64,000 nt of DNA. Origin: Longispora albida DSM 44784. Its GTDB lineage: Bacteria > Actinomycetota > Actinomycetes > Mycobacteriales > Micromonosporaceae. Positions within the stretch are counted from its first letter, which is position 1; every line of letters begins with the position of its first letter. Below, piece after piece: positions 46,562-54,373 of this stretch. A program made the position numbers and the translations under genes. The DNA lies in contig NZ_KB903839.1 in the NCBI RefSeq assembly GCF_000379825.1, positions 115,710-179,709 of the forward strand, in the 5' to 3' direction. The notes under the pieces were generated by a model that made no database searches, was not told where the DNA came from, and saw only the letters and a list, made by a program, of their open reading frames with translations.

Positions 46562-47323
46562 ATGGGCGGCGACCCGAGGGCCAAGCACTTCCGCAGGCTC
46601 CGCCGTCTCCGTCGTGCCGCCCGGCGCTGGAGCGTGATCGGCGCGACCCTGGCCGGGGCGACGGCCGTCCTCCTGCCGTACCACGGGATCGGGCTGCCCG
46701 ACGTGTTTTGGGCCGCCGGGGCCGGTGGCTCGGTCGCGCTGGCCTTCTGGCGCTGGTCGGACTTCCGGGTGCTGAACGCCCAGGAGCCCCCGCCAGCCCT
46801 GCCGGCCGCCGACCCGATCACCAAGGTCGTCGGCATGCTGACCCGGCACCCGGCAGGCAAGGCCGCCGTGGACCAGCTCCGCAGGCACCGGTCGAAGGCG
46901 CAGCTGCGGGGGACCGTGGCGGCCGAGGCCGCGGGGCAGATCGACCGGGCCTCCGCGACGATGGCCGGCCTCGCTGGCCGCCTCGCCGGGCCGGTCGAGT
47001 CGATCGTGAGTGAGGCCGCAGCCGCCGAGGCCCTGCTGTGGGATCTCGCCCAGCGGGCGGCCGGGGTGGAGAAGGCCCGGCAGTTCGCGCCGGCCGACAC
47101 GCACGCCTCGCTGGACGCGGCGCGCGACGAGCTGCTGGGCCAGCTCGGTAACGGGGTCGCTGCCTACGAGCGGCTGGTCGCCGCCGCCGCCGAGTACGTG
47201 GCCGAGGACGGGCGGACGCACCCGCACAGCACCACGGCCAGCTCCAGCCTGAACGACGCCGCCGACAAGCTCCGTGGGTACGCCCGGGGGCTGGCCGAGG
47301 CCCGCGACCTCGGCCGCGTCTGA
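46562..47323 (+). CDS. pspM: Phage shock envelope stress response protein PspM
   Basis: A 253-residue protein: a basic N-terminal segment (RAKHFRRLRRLRRAARRWSV), two hydrophobic segments (about 28-65, VIGATLAGATAVLLPYHGIG and LPDVFWAAGAGGSVALAFW), and a helical cytoplasmic domain rich in Ala. This is the length and layout of PspM, the actinobacterial PspA partner next to pspA in mycobacteria (Rv2743c type). ATG 46562 lies about 6 bases after CGGAGG. It converges on the aminopropyltransferase operon with only 13 bases between stops. Call by position and architecture. Confidence 0.75.
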   Translation: MGGDPRAKHFRRLRRLRRAARRWSVIGATLAGATAVLLPYHGIGLPDVFWAAGAGGSVALAFWRWSDFRVLNAQEPPPALPAADPITKVVGMLTRHPAGKAAVDQLRRHRSKAQLRGTVAAEAAGQIDRASATMAGLAGRLAGPVESIVSEAAAAEALLWDLAQRAAGVEKARQFAPADTHASLDAARDELLGQLGNGVAAYERLVAAAAEYVAEDGRTHPHSTTASSSLNDAADKLRGYARGLAEARDLGRV

Positions 47324-47336
47324 CCACAGCGGACGA

Positions 47337-48869
47337 TCAGTAGTTCTTCCACTCGGCGCGGACCAGGTCGATGATCCGCGGGTGAGTGAGCGTGGAGGGT
47401 TCCATCGGCAGCCTGCGCCGGTCGGCAGGGAAGACGGAAGCCGCGCTCAGGGTCTCCGCGTCGAGGTAGCGGCGGGGTGGCGCGTCGGCGGCCAGCCGGA
47501 GCCCTGGGGCCTCGCCGGCCCCGGCCAGGACGAAGCCCCAGTCCCCGAAGGACGGTACCTCGGCGTGGTACTGGGTCGTGACCAGCCCGGCAGCCCGCAC
47601 GGTCGCGTCGATACACCAGAAGGACTTCGGCGCGAAGTACGGCGAGCCCGACTGGACGACCAGCCGGCCGCCGGGCGCGAGGACCTGCTTGATCAGGCCG
47701 TAGAACTCTGTCGAGTACAGCTTGGCCGTCGCCGTGGAGTCCGGGTCCGGCAGGTCGGCGATCACCACGTCGAAGCCCCGGGGCGCGTCGCGGAGCCAGG
47801 TGAAGGCGTCGGTGTTGACGACCGTCACGCGCGGGTCGTTGAAGGACTGGCCGTTGAGGTCCCGGATCAGCGGCTCGGCCTTGGCGAGCGCGATGACGGC
47901 CGGGTCCAGCTCGACCAGCGTCGCGGCCCGCACCCCCGGGTACTTGAGGACCTCCCGGAGCGCCAGCCCGTCGCCCCCGCCGAGCACCAGTACCCGGCCG
48001 TGCGGGCCGGACATCGCCGGATGCACGAGCGCCTCGTGGTACCGGTACTCGTCGACCGAGCTGAACTGGAGGTCACCGTTCAGGAAGAGCCGGACGTCGG
48101 CCGCGCCGGACAGGCTGACCGACTTCGTGATGACGATGTCCTGGTACTTGGTGCGCTGGGAGTGCACGATCGGATCGCGGTAGAGCTGCTGCTGGGCGGT
48201 GGTCTCGAAGTTGTCGCTGACGGTGTAGACGAAGCCGAGCAGCGCGAAGACAGCCGTGGCTGACGCGGTGAGCACCCAGCGGGACCGGCGGCCCAGCTCC
48301 GTGCGGAACAGGCCGAGCACGAGCGCCAGCCCGCACAGCGCGTTGAGCGCGCCGACGACCAGCGCGCCCTGGATCAGCCCGAACACCGGCAGCAGCAGAA
48401 ACGGGAACACGAGCCCGCCGAGCAGCGCGCCCACGTAGTCGGCGGCGAACAGGTCGGACACGGCCTCGCCGGCGTCCTGCTTGCGGATCTTCTGGAGCAG
48501 GACCATGAGCAGCGGGATCTCGGCCCCGATCAGCAGGCCGAGCACGAAGGCCACCGCGATCAGGGCCGGGACGTACAGGTCGAGCCAGGCGAAGGCCGCG
48601 TACAACGTGAGCACACTGAGCCCGCCGAGCAGGGCGAGCACGATCTCCACCGCCGCGAACGCCCCGGCGGCGTGCTTCTGGAGCGGCTTGACGGCGAACG
48701 CGCCGACGCCCATCGCGAAGACCATCACGCCCAGCACGATCGACGCCTGGCCGACCGTGTCGCCGATCAGGTACGAGCCGAGGGCCACGAGGGCCAGCTC
48801 GTAGACCAGGCCGCAGGCTGCGACGACGAACACGGTGGCCAGGACGGCCGTACGGGACAGTCTTCTCAC
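47337..48869 (-). CDS. Membrane polyamine aminopropyltransferase (spermidine synthase-like)
   Basis: A 510-residue protein: seven hydrophobic segments in the first about 215 residues (from TAVLATVFVVAACGLVYELA), then a spermidine-synthase-like domain. SAM-site motifs are VLVLGGGDGLALREVLKYPG (GGGDG), VELDPAV, and ADLPDPDSTATAKLYSTEFY. These membrane-fused enzymes transfer aminopropyl groups or a similar nucleophile; the product here is unknown. GTG 48869 overlaps the upstream gene as GTGA (48866-48869). It is the last gene of the leftward DUF4178-DUF2617-DUF4247-DUF350-membrane operon. Confidence 0.87.
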   Translation of the reverse strand: MRRLSRTAVLATVFVVAACGLVYELALVALGSYLIGDTVGQASIVLGVMVFAMGVGAFAVKPLQKHAAGAFAAVEIVLALLGGLSVLTLYAAFAWLDLYVPALIAVAFVLGLLIGAEIPLLMVLLQKIRKQDAGEAVSDLFAADYVGALLGGLVFPFLLLPVFGLIQGALVVGALNALCGLALVLGLFRTELGRRSRWVLTASATAVFALLGFVYTVSDNFETTAQQQLYRDPIVHSQRTKYQDIVITKSVSLSGAADVRLFLNGDLQFSSVDEYRYHEALVHPAMSGPHGRVLVLGGGDGLALREVLKYPGVRAATLVELDPAVIALAKAEPLIRDLNGQSFNDPRVTVVNTDAFTWLRDAPRGFDVVIADLPDPDSTATAKLYSTEFYGLIKQVLAPGGRLVVQSGSPYFAPKSFWCIDATVRAAGLVTTQYHAEVPSFGDWGFVLAGAGEAPGLRLAADAPPRRYLDAETLSAASVFPADRRRLPMEPSTLTHPRIIDLVRAEWKNY

Positions 48870-49765
48870 GCGGGCGCTTCCGGTTGTGCTGGCGGTTCGG
48901 GCTTCGGCTCTGCCGCTGCGGGTGGCGGCGTGGGCTCGGGTTTCTTCGGCGCGCCCTTCGCCGTAGGGGTCTTCGGCCCGCCGCCGCCCTTGGGCTGCTT
49001 CTTCTTCGTCGCTGCCTGCCGGGCTGCCTTCCGCTCGGCCTCTGCTGCCCTGATGGCGGCCTCGCGTACCTGGATGCCCTTCTCGCGCCACCCGCCGATC
49101 AGGAGCCCGCCAGCCATGCCGAGGAACCCGGCTGCGAACGCGAAGGCGACCACGTTGTCCCGCCACAGGTCGGAGCCCGCCGAGGTCATCTTGGGCAGCG
49201 GCGTCGACGGGGTGGACGACACCACAGGTACCGGCGTGGCGCCCTTCTCCGTCATCAGCAGCGGCAGCTTCAGCATCGCCGAGGCCATCGCCTCCGCCGG
49301 GGCGTCGATGAACGACTCCTTGGTGATCCCCGCAGCGGTCAGCTCGTTGTACGAGGGAACCTTGAGCCCAGGCGAGTTGCGGATGGTGACGCTGCCGTAG
49401 TCCTCGCTCTCGCTGGAGTCGGAGGTCCAGGTCACGCTGGCGTCCAGCTCGACCCACTTCGGGCACTTGACCTTGTCATTGTCGATCCTGGTCACCGAGC
49501 CGAGGTTCGAACCGGAGTCCGTCGAGGTCCGGGCGCCGCTGTTGCTGAACTGGAGCTTCCAGCCGTAGCAGATGCCCTGCGCGGCGCTGGCCCGCTCCAG
49601 TTCCTTGATGACCGCGTCGCGGCCCTGGCTCTCGAACTCCGCGCCCTGCTGGACGAGGGTCGTCCCGTCGGAGGCGCTGGTCGCGATGCCGTAGACGATG
49701 AACGGGACGACGCCGACGGCCGTGCCGAGGAGGGCGGCGAGAATCGCGCGCTGTGTTCCGGCCAT
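48866..49765 (-). CDS. Two-transmembrane protein of the DUF350/aminopropyltransferase operon, unknown
   Basis: A 299-residue protein: an N-terminal hydrophobic segment (AILAALLGTAVGVVPFIVYG), an extracytoplasmic region of about 180 residues with two cysteines (ICYGW and VKCPKW) and a strand-rich pattern, and a second membrane segment (AFAFAAGFLGMAGGLLIGGW). A cytoplasmic coiled-coil then a Lys/Pro/Glu-rich tail (PKKPEPTPPP) follows. No family recognised. ATG 49765 is 1 base from the DUF350 stop; its own stop overlaps the aminopropyltransferase start by four bases. Confidence 0.8.
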   Translation of the reverse strand: MAGTQRAILAALLGTAVGVVPFIVYGIATSASDGTTLVQQGAEFESQGRDAVIKELERASAAQGICYGWKLQFSNSGARTSTDSGSNLGSVTRIDNDKVKCPKWVELDASVTWTSDSSESEDYGSVTIRNSPGLKVPSYNELTAAGITKESFIDAPAEAMASAMLKLPLLMTEKGATPVPVVSSTPSTPLPKMTSAGSDLWRDNVVAFAFAAGFLGMAGGLLIGGWREKGIQVREAAIRAAEAERKAARQAATKKKQPKGGGGPKTPTAKGAPKKPEPTPPPAAAEPKPEPPAQPEAPA

Positions 49766-49766
49766 G

Positions 49767-50180
49767 TCAGGAGATCGCCGCGGCGATGATCGCGCCGATC
49801 GCGACGTGCACCGTGGCCGACACCCACACCGCGGGGTGTGGCTCGTCCTCGGCCAGGATCTCGCCGAGCTTGCCGGGGGTCGCCAGGTCGAGCAGCACGA
49901 AGGCGAGGGTCATCATGACCAGCCCGATCGCGCCGTACCCGAGGGTGCCGGTGATGCCCTTCGTGAAGTCGTCGGCGCTGACCAGGATCGCGGAGGTGAC
50001 GATCGTGCCGACCCCCAGCAGGCCGGACGACAGCAGGATGGCCGCGTTGCTGTTGCGCTCCACCCAGATCAGCTCCCGCAGCTTGCCGGGGGTCGCGATG
50101 TCGACCAGCACGTACCCGGCCGCCATCAGCGCCACCCCTGCTGCGCTGTACGCGAGCGTGACCAGAAGTTCGGTGACCAT
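49767..50180 (-). CDS. DUF350 membrane protein
   Basis: A 137-residue integral membrane protein with four segments in two repeats. Each repeat pairs a hydrophobic segment with a near-identical motif, DIATPGKLRELI and DLATPGKLGEIL, the DUF350 signature. E. coli YjfL is of this family and lies in an operon with a PspA-family protein (YjfJ). ATG 50180 is 18 bases from the DUF4247 stop. Role unknown. Confidence 0.88.
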   Translation of the reverse strand: MVTELLVTLAYSAAGVALMAAGYVLVDIATPGKLRELIWVERNSNAAILLSSGLLGVGTIVTSAILVSADDFTKGITGTLGYGAIGLVMMTLAFVLLDLATPGKLGEILAEDEPHPAVWVSATVHVAIGAIIAAAIS

Positions 50181-50198
50181 TGTCTGCCCTGTCCCTCT

Positions 50199-50630
50199 CT
50201 ATTTCCCGCTGCCGGGACCGCCACCGCGGCCCGCCTCGCCCTGACCAGAACTGAATCCCCAGTAACCGTGCACAGTGGAGTGGTATCTCCGGTACGCACG
50301 GTCGGCGTCCTCGACCCGGATCAGGGAACCCTTGCCGGAGGGGAAGACGGTGATCACATCATCGGAGTAGCGCAGGTAGTGCCCGCTGGCGTCCGTGACC
50401 CGGTCGGCGGGCCGCCAGGCACCGGCGATCGCCGCGGCCACCACGCTCGGGGCCAGCGGCGAGCGGTAGGCCTGCGCGCCGTCCAGGTCGTCGGAGGCCG
50501 CCCGCGAGTACTTGCTGGCCACGTACTTGCGTGGCGACGTGGACCCGCCGAAGACGGCGAGCACCCCGATCAGTCCCGCGATCGCGGCCGCCACGCCGGC
50601 CACTATGTACCACCTGCGGTGGATGCTCAT
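50199..50630 (-). CDS. DUF4247 lipoprotein-like membrane protein
   Basis: A 143-residue protein: an N-terminal membrane segment (WYIVAGVAAAIAGLIGVLAVF) then a soluble domain with YVASKYSRAASDDLDGAQAY and YLRYSDDVITVFPSGKGSLI. A Gly-rich C-terminus (GEAGRGGGPGSGK) closes it. This fits the DUF4247 family often found beside DUF350 and DUF4178 in actinobacteria. It probably faces outward. Its start overlaps the DUF2617 stop by four bases. Unknown function. Confidence 0.83.
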   Translation of the reverse strand: MSIHRRWYIVAGVAAAIAGLIGVLAVFGGSTSPRKYVASKYSRAASDDLDGAQAYRSPLAPSVVAAAIAGAWRPADRVTDASGHYLRYSDDVITVFPSGKGSLIRVEDADRAYRRYHSTVHGYWGFSSGQGEAGRGGGPGSGK

Positions 50631-51100
50631 TGCAACTCCACGGTCGTCGAGGTCACGGCTAACTCGCCGGACTGGGGGTAGGCGTGCCAGGTCCGCCAGC
50701 GCAGGAGGCCGCCGCTGGCCTCGGCGGCCAGTGCGGTGAGCGCGTCGGGCGAACCAGGGAAGATCCCGACCAGGGCACCCGGCCTGGTCTTGAGCCGTCC
50801 GAGCCGCGCCGGGTCGAGCGCCCGCACCTCGGAGGCGAAGGTGTAGCGGCCCTCGGCGAACCGGCCGGGCAGCGGCGCCGGGTCACCCGGCAGGCAGGCG
50901 ACGGTCTCGACCAGCGGCCCGCCGGGGCGATCCCATTCAAGGATGGCCTGGTGGGAGGCGCCGAGCAGCCGCAGCTCCAGCCGGTACCCGTGGCCGGAGA
51001 CGACCAGCGCGTCGAGGGGCTCGATGAGCTCGCCGCCCAGCCGGAAGGACAGCTCGGCGGCGCTGGTGTCCACATAGGGCACCGAGATCGTGGTGATCAT
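50627..51100 (-). CDS. DUF2617 family protein
   Basis: A 157-residue strand-rich cytoplasmic protein of the DUF2617 type: LSFRLGGELIEPLDALVVSG, LRLLGASHQAILEW and VGIFPGSPDALTALAAE. No signal peptide, and function unknown. ATG 51100 overlaps the DUF4178 stop by four bases, and its own stop overlaps the DUF4247 start, so the operon is translationally coupled throughout. Confidence 0.83.
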   Translation of the reverse strand: MITTISVPYVDTSAAELSFRLGGELIEPLDALVVSGHGYRLELRLLGASHQAILEWDRPGGPLVETVACLPGDPAPLPGRFAEGRYTFASEVRALDPARLGRLKTRPGALVGIFPGSPDALTALAAEASGGLLRWRTWHAYPQSGELAVTSTTVELQ

Positions 51101-51735
51101 GCGGAGGAGGAGGGGAACACGCGCAGCTCGTGCCGCTGGACGCGCTCGCCGCGCCCGGCCTCCCAGCTCTCGGAGTCACCCCAGCGCTCGAAGGACAGCT
51201 GGGTGCCGTCGGCCGCCTCGTAGTCGTGGTACCTGACGGTGCCCTGCGGGTCGAGCCCGGTGTGCCCGGCAGCCGTGTACGTGGCCCGCCCCGACTCGTC
51301 GGACGTGTACCGCCGGCCATCGAGATCGATGGTCTTCGGGCCGGGGGAGACGGTGAGGCCGCGCAGCTCGGTCCACAGTACGAGCTGGAGGTCTGGATCT
51401 TCTTCCACCGACAGCCAGAGCTTGGGGCCGGTCGCGTCGTCGAGCAGGTGCTCCTGCCAGGACCACGCGCCTTCCTTGCAGTGGATCGACCCGCGCACGG
51501 CGTAGGCGTGCCCGCGGACCTCCACGGTGTCGCCCGGCTTGAGCTGCCGGGGGTCGCCGAGCATGGCGTCGGTCTCCGGCGAGGCGAACGGATCGGCTCC
51601 GGAGGCGCGCTTGAGCGTCGCCGCGTCGGAGGCCTGCTGCCGCTGGGCGGCCCGGCGCGCGGCGAGCAGCACGATCGCCACTACGGCCAGCAACGCGATC
51701 ACTACGAGCAGCAGCACGATGACCAGGGTGTCCAC
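51097..51735 (-). CDS. DUF4178 domain protein with membrane anchor
   Basis: A 212-residue protein with an N-terminal membrane segment (TLVIVLLLVVIALLAVVAIV), a short basic stretch, and a strand-rich DUF4178 domain (KPGDTVEVRGHAYAVRGSIH, WQEHLLDDATGPKLWLSVEE). GTG 51735 was chosen because it begins immediately before the membrane segment. It is the first gene of the leftward operon. DUF4178 proteins are found near PspA, DUF350 and polyamine genes elsewhere. Function unknown. Confidence 0.82.
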   Translation of the reverse strand: MDTLVIVLLLVVIALLAVVAIVLLAARRAAQRQQASDAATLKRASGADPFASPETDAMLGDPRQLKPGDTVEVRGHAYAVRGSIHCKEGAWSWQEHLLDDATGPKLWLSVEEDPDLQLVLWTELRGLTVSPGPKTIDLDGRRYTSDESGRATYTAAGHTGLDPQGTVRYHDYEAADGTQLSFERWGDSESWEAGRGERVQRHELRVFPSSSA

Positions 51736-51821
51736 CGCTTGTCCAGCCTTCTGCGTCAGTTGTTCCCAGTGGGTTGGCTCGTCAATATAACGGAGCCGGG
51801 CGACACTGCTGGGACGTGCCG

Positions 51822-52559
51822 CTAGGACACCAGCAGCCAGGCGAGCAGGTAGCCGCCCGAATTTGTCGCGGTGTGCAGCAGAATCGGCGCCAGCAGGCCC
51901 CGGCCGGCGTGACGCCAAGCTGACAGGAAGATCCCGGCGCCCATCGCGGCGAGCATGGCCGCGACCGGCGCGATCACGGCCCCGGTCGAGCCGAGCAGGT
52001 CGTGGACAGCCTGGTTGCGCTGGGCGAGGTGCAGGGCCGGGAAGAAATGCCAGAGCCCGAACATTGCGCTCGCCGCCAGTACCGGGCGCCAGCGCCACTC
52101 GCCGTGCCGCGCGCCGAACAGCGCGGGCAGGACGCCACGGAAGGCCACTTCCTCCAGCAGTACCGTGCCGAAGGGAACCCGGATCAGCATCGCCCAGGCC
52201 ACGGCGCCGGCGGTCAGCCCTGCGGCCCGCGAGTCGCGGAACGCCGCCTGGGTCTCGGGGAGGGCCATGCCGACCGCGTACACGGCGGCGACCCCGGCCA
52301 CGCCGAGTGCCGCGACGAGAGCCGTACGGCGGGTGATCGTGAGGCCGAGCGTGCGCGGTGTGAAGCCGGCGGCGAGGGCCATCGCGATGAGGAGGAGTGC
52401 GGCCGCCGAGTTCCACAGGGGGTAGGCCCAGGACGGCAGGTAGAAGGCGACCATCAATGCCGTCGCGGCGAGGAGCGCTGCCGATCCGGCCACAGCGGAG
52501 CGGACGCGCAGCCTGGCCGGGGTTGTGAGCTGCGCCTCTTCGCGTACGAGAAGGTCCAT
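51822..52559 (-). CDS. CPBP family intramembrane metalloprotease
   Basis: A 245-residue membrane protein with about seven segments and the CPBP (Abi/CAAX) motifs EEVAFRG (EExxxR), FGLWHF (FxxxH) and HTATNSGG in the last segment. Members process prenylated or hydrophobic peptides, or act in bacteriocin immunity. The substrate is unknown. ATG 52559 begins MDLLVREEAQ. It is 86 bases upstream of the DUF4178 operon on the same strand and may be its first gene. Divergent from the acyltransferase. Confidence 0.83.
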   Translation of the reverse strand: MDLLVREEAQLTTPARLRVRSAVAGSAALLAATALMVAFYLPSWAYPLWNSAAALLLIAMALAAGFTPRTLGLTITRRTALVAALGVAGVAAVYAVGMALPETQAAFRDSRAAGLTAGAVAWAMLIRVPFGTVLLEEVAFRGVLPALFGARHGEWRWRPVLAASAMFGLWHFFPALHLAQRNQAVHDLLGSTGAVIAPVAAMLAAMGAGIFLSAWRHAGRGLLAPILLHTATNSGGYLLAWLLVS

Positions 52560-52605
52560 ACTAGGGGGCAACGATACCGGCGGATGCGGCGGAAGTGAGG
52601 GCGCA

Positions 52606-53721
52606 GTGGCGACGGACACCCGGGCTGAGCGCAATCGTTACGTCGACTTCCTGCGCGGGTTCAGCCTGGTTGTGGTGGTGGTCTGGCACTGGGCCTTCAC
52701 GATCATCCGGTGGCGGGCCGACGGGCCGCACGCGACCAGCCCGCTGCGCTTCACCACCGGGATGTGGATCCTCACCTGGCTGTTCCAGGTCATGCCGCTG
52801 TTCTTCTACATCGGCGGCTTCGTGCACCTGCGGTCGTGGGAGCGGGCCAGGGAACGCGGTACCGGACTGGCGGTCTTCGTCTGGCGGCGGATCAAGCAGC
52901 TCGCGATCCCCTCGCTGGCCCTGCTGCTGACCTGGGTCGCGCTCGGCCTGGCGCTGGAGGGCGCGTACGGCCTGACCTGGATCAAGCAGGCGGTCAAGCT
53001 GGTGGTGAGCCCGCTGTGGTTCATCGGGGTGTACCTGATGCTGGTCACCCTGCTGCCGGTCGCGCTGTGGCTGCACCGCCGGTTCGGCTCGCTGACCCTG
53101 GTGTGGCTGGCTGGCCTGGCGATGATGATGGACATCCTGCGCTTCAACTACGGCCAGTCGTGGGCTGGCTGGGCCAACCTCGTCATCGTCTGGGGCCTGG
53201 CCCACCAGGCCGGGTTCTTCTACCAGCGGGTCGTGGCGGCGCCGAGGCGTTCCGACTGGGTCCTGCTGTGGATCGGCCTGTTCGGCCTGATGGGGCTGGT
53301 GTTCTCCGGCCTGTACCCGGGCTCGATGGTCGGCGTCCCCGGCGACAAGTGGTCGAACATGGCCCCGCCGACCTTCGTGATCGTGGCGCTGCTGCTGTTC
53401 CAGATGGGCGTGGTCGAGGTCGCCAGGCCCCGGATGGAGTCCCTGCTGACCAGGTCGCGCTGGCAGGCCTTCACCGAGATGATGAGCCGGTTCGCCCTGC
53501 CGCTGTTCCTCTTCCACACCACCGGCATGGCGATCTCGCGGTTCATCGGGTGGCTGGTCTTCGACCAGAAGATCGACGACCGGGTGCCCCCGGACGTGGT
53601 CTGGTGGCTCTACCGGCCGCTGGCCATCATCGGCCCGCTGATCTGCACCCTGCCGGTGATCTGGCTCTTCGGCCGGCGCTGGGTCCGCAAACCCGTGCCG
53701 GTCACCGAAGCGGCCGGCTGA
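52606..53721 (+). CDS. Acyltransferase 3 family membrane protein (OafA/YrhL-like)
   Basis: A 371-residue protein with about ten membrane segments and the AT3 motif YVDFLRGFSLVVVVVWHW (R-x10-H). It would O-acylate an extracytoplasmic glycan or lipid using cytoplasmic acyl-CoA. GTG 52606 gives the family start, MATDTRAERNRYVDFLRG. The next gene on the opposite strand ends 4 bases away. The substrate cannot be inferred. Confidence 0.86.
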   Translation: MATDTRAERNRYVDFLRGFSLVVVVVWHWAFTIIRWRADGPHATSPLRFTTGMWILTWLFQVMPLFFYIGGFVHLRSWERARERGTGLAVFVWRRIKQLAIPSLALLLTWVALGLALEGAYGLTWIKQAVKLVVSPLWFIGVYLMLVTLLPVALWLHRRFGSLTLVWLAGLAMMMDILRFNYGQSWAGWANLVIVWGLAHQAGFFYQRVVAAPRRSDWVLLWIGLFGLMGLVFSGLYPGSMVGVPGDKWSNMAPPTFVIVALLLFQMGVVEVARPRMESLLTRSRWQAFTEMMSRFALPLFLFHTTGMAISRFIGWLVFDQKIDDRVPPDVVWWLYRPLAIIGPLICTLPVIWLFGRRWVRKPVPVTEAAG

Positions 53722-53725
53722 CTCG

Positions 53726-54373
53726 CTAGTTGAGGGATGCGGTGGCCAGCTTCGCGCTGAACCCGACGAACAGCGCGCCTGCGCCGGAGGTCAGCCCGGC
53801 GGCCAGCTTCCGGCGGCGGCGGAAGTGCGTGGCCAGCAGCGTGCCCGAGAAGATCAGCGTGCTCAGGTAGGCGAAGCTGAACAGCTGGACCACGGCACCG
53901 AGCACGAGGAACGACAGGGCCGGGTGCGCGTAACCCGGGTCGACGAACTGGATGAAGAACGAGACGAAGAACAGGATCGCCTTCGGGTTGAGCAGGCTGA
54001 TCGTCAGCGCCTTGCGGAACGGCCTCGGTGACTCCAGCTCCGGCTCGGCGGCCTCCGACTCCGCCGCCGGCGTCCGCCACGACTTGATCGCGCCCCACAG
54101 CATCCGCAGCCCGATGTACGCCAGGTACCCGGCGCCGGCGTACTTGATCACCATGAAGGCGGCCGGCACGGCACGGAGCAGCGAGGCCACCCCGGCCGCG
54201 GACAGCACCATCAGCACCGTGTCGCCGGCGAACACGCCGCACGCCGCCCGGTACCCGGCCTTGACGCCGTGCCTGGCGGCCGTGGTCAGCACGTAGAGCG
54301 AGTTGGGGCCGGGGAGCAGGACGATCAGGAACGTGCCGAGGACATATGTCCAGAAGTCGGTGACACCCAACAC
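53726..54373 (-). CDS. LysE/RhtB family amino acid exporter
   Basis: A 215-residue membrane protein with six hydrophobic segments: FLIVLLPGPNSLYVLTTAAR at the start (the GPN motif of LysE transporters), VIKYAGAGYLAYIGLRM, and SLLNPKAILFFVSFFIQF. It exports amino acids or homoserine-lactone-like compounds. GTG 54373 was chosen because GGAGG lies 7 bases upstream; this start falls 49 bases inside the end of the upstream fusion gene, so the two are likely coupled. Confidence 0.88.
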   Translation of the reverse strand: MLGVTDFWTYVLGTFLIVLLPGPNSLYVLTTAARHGVKAGYRAACGVFAGDTVLMVLSAAGVASLLRAVPAAFMVIKYAGAGYLAYIGLRMLWGAIKSWRTPAAESEAAEPELESPRPFRKALTISLLNPKAILFFVSFFIQFVDPGYAHPALSFLVLGAVVQLFSFAYLSTLIFSGTLLATHFRRRRKLAAGLTSGAGALFVGFSAKLATASLN

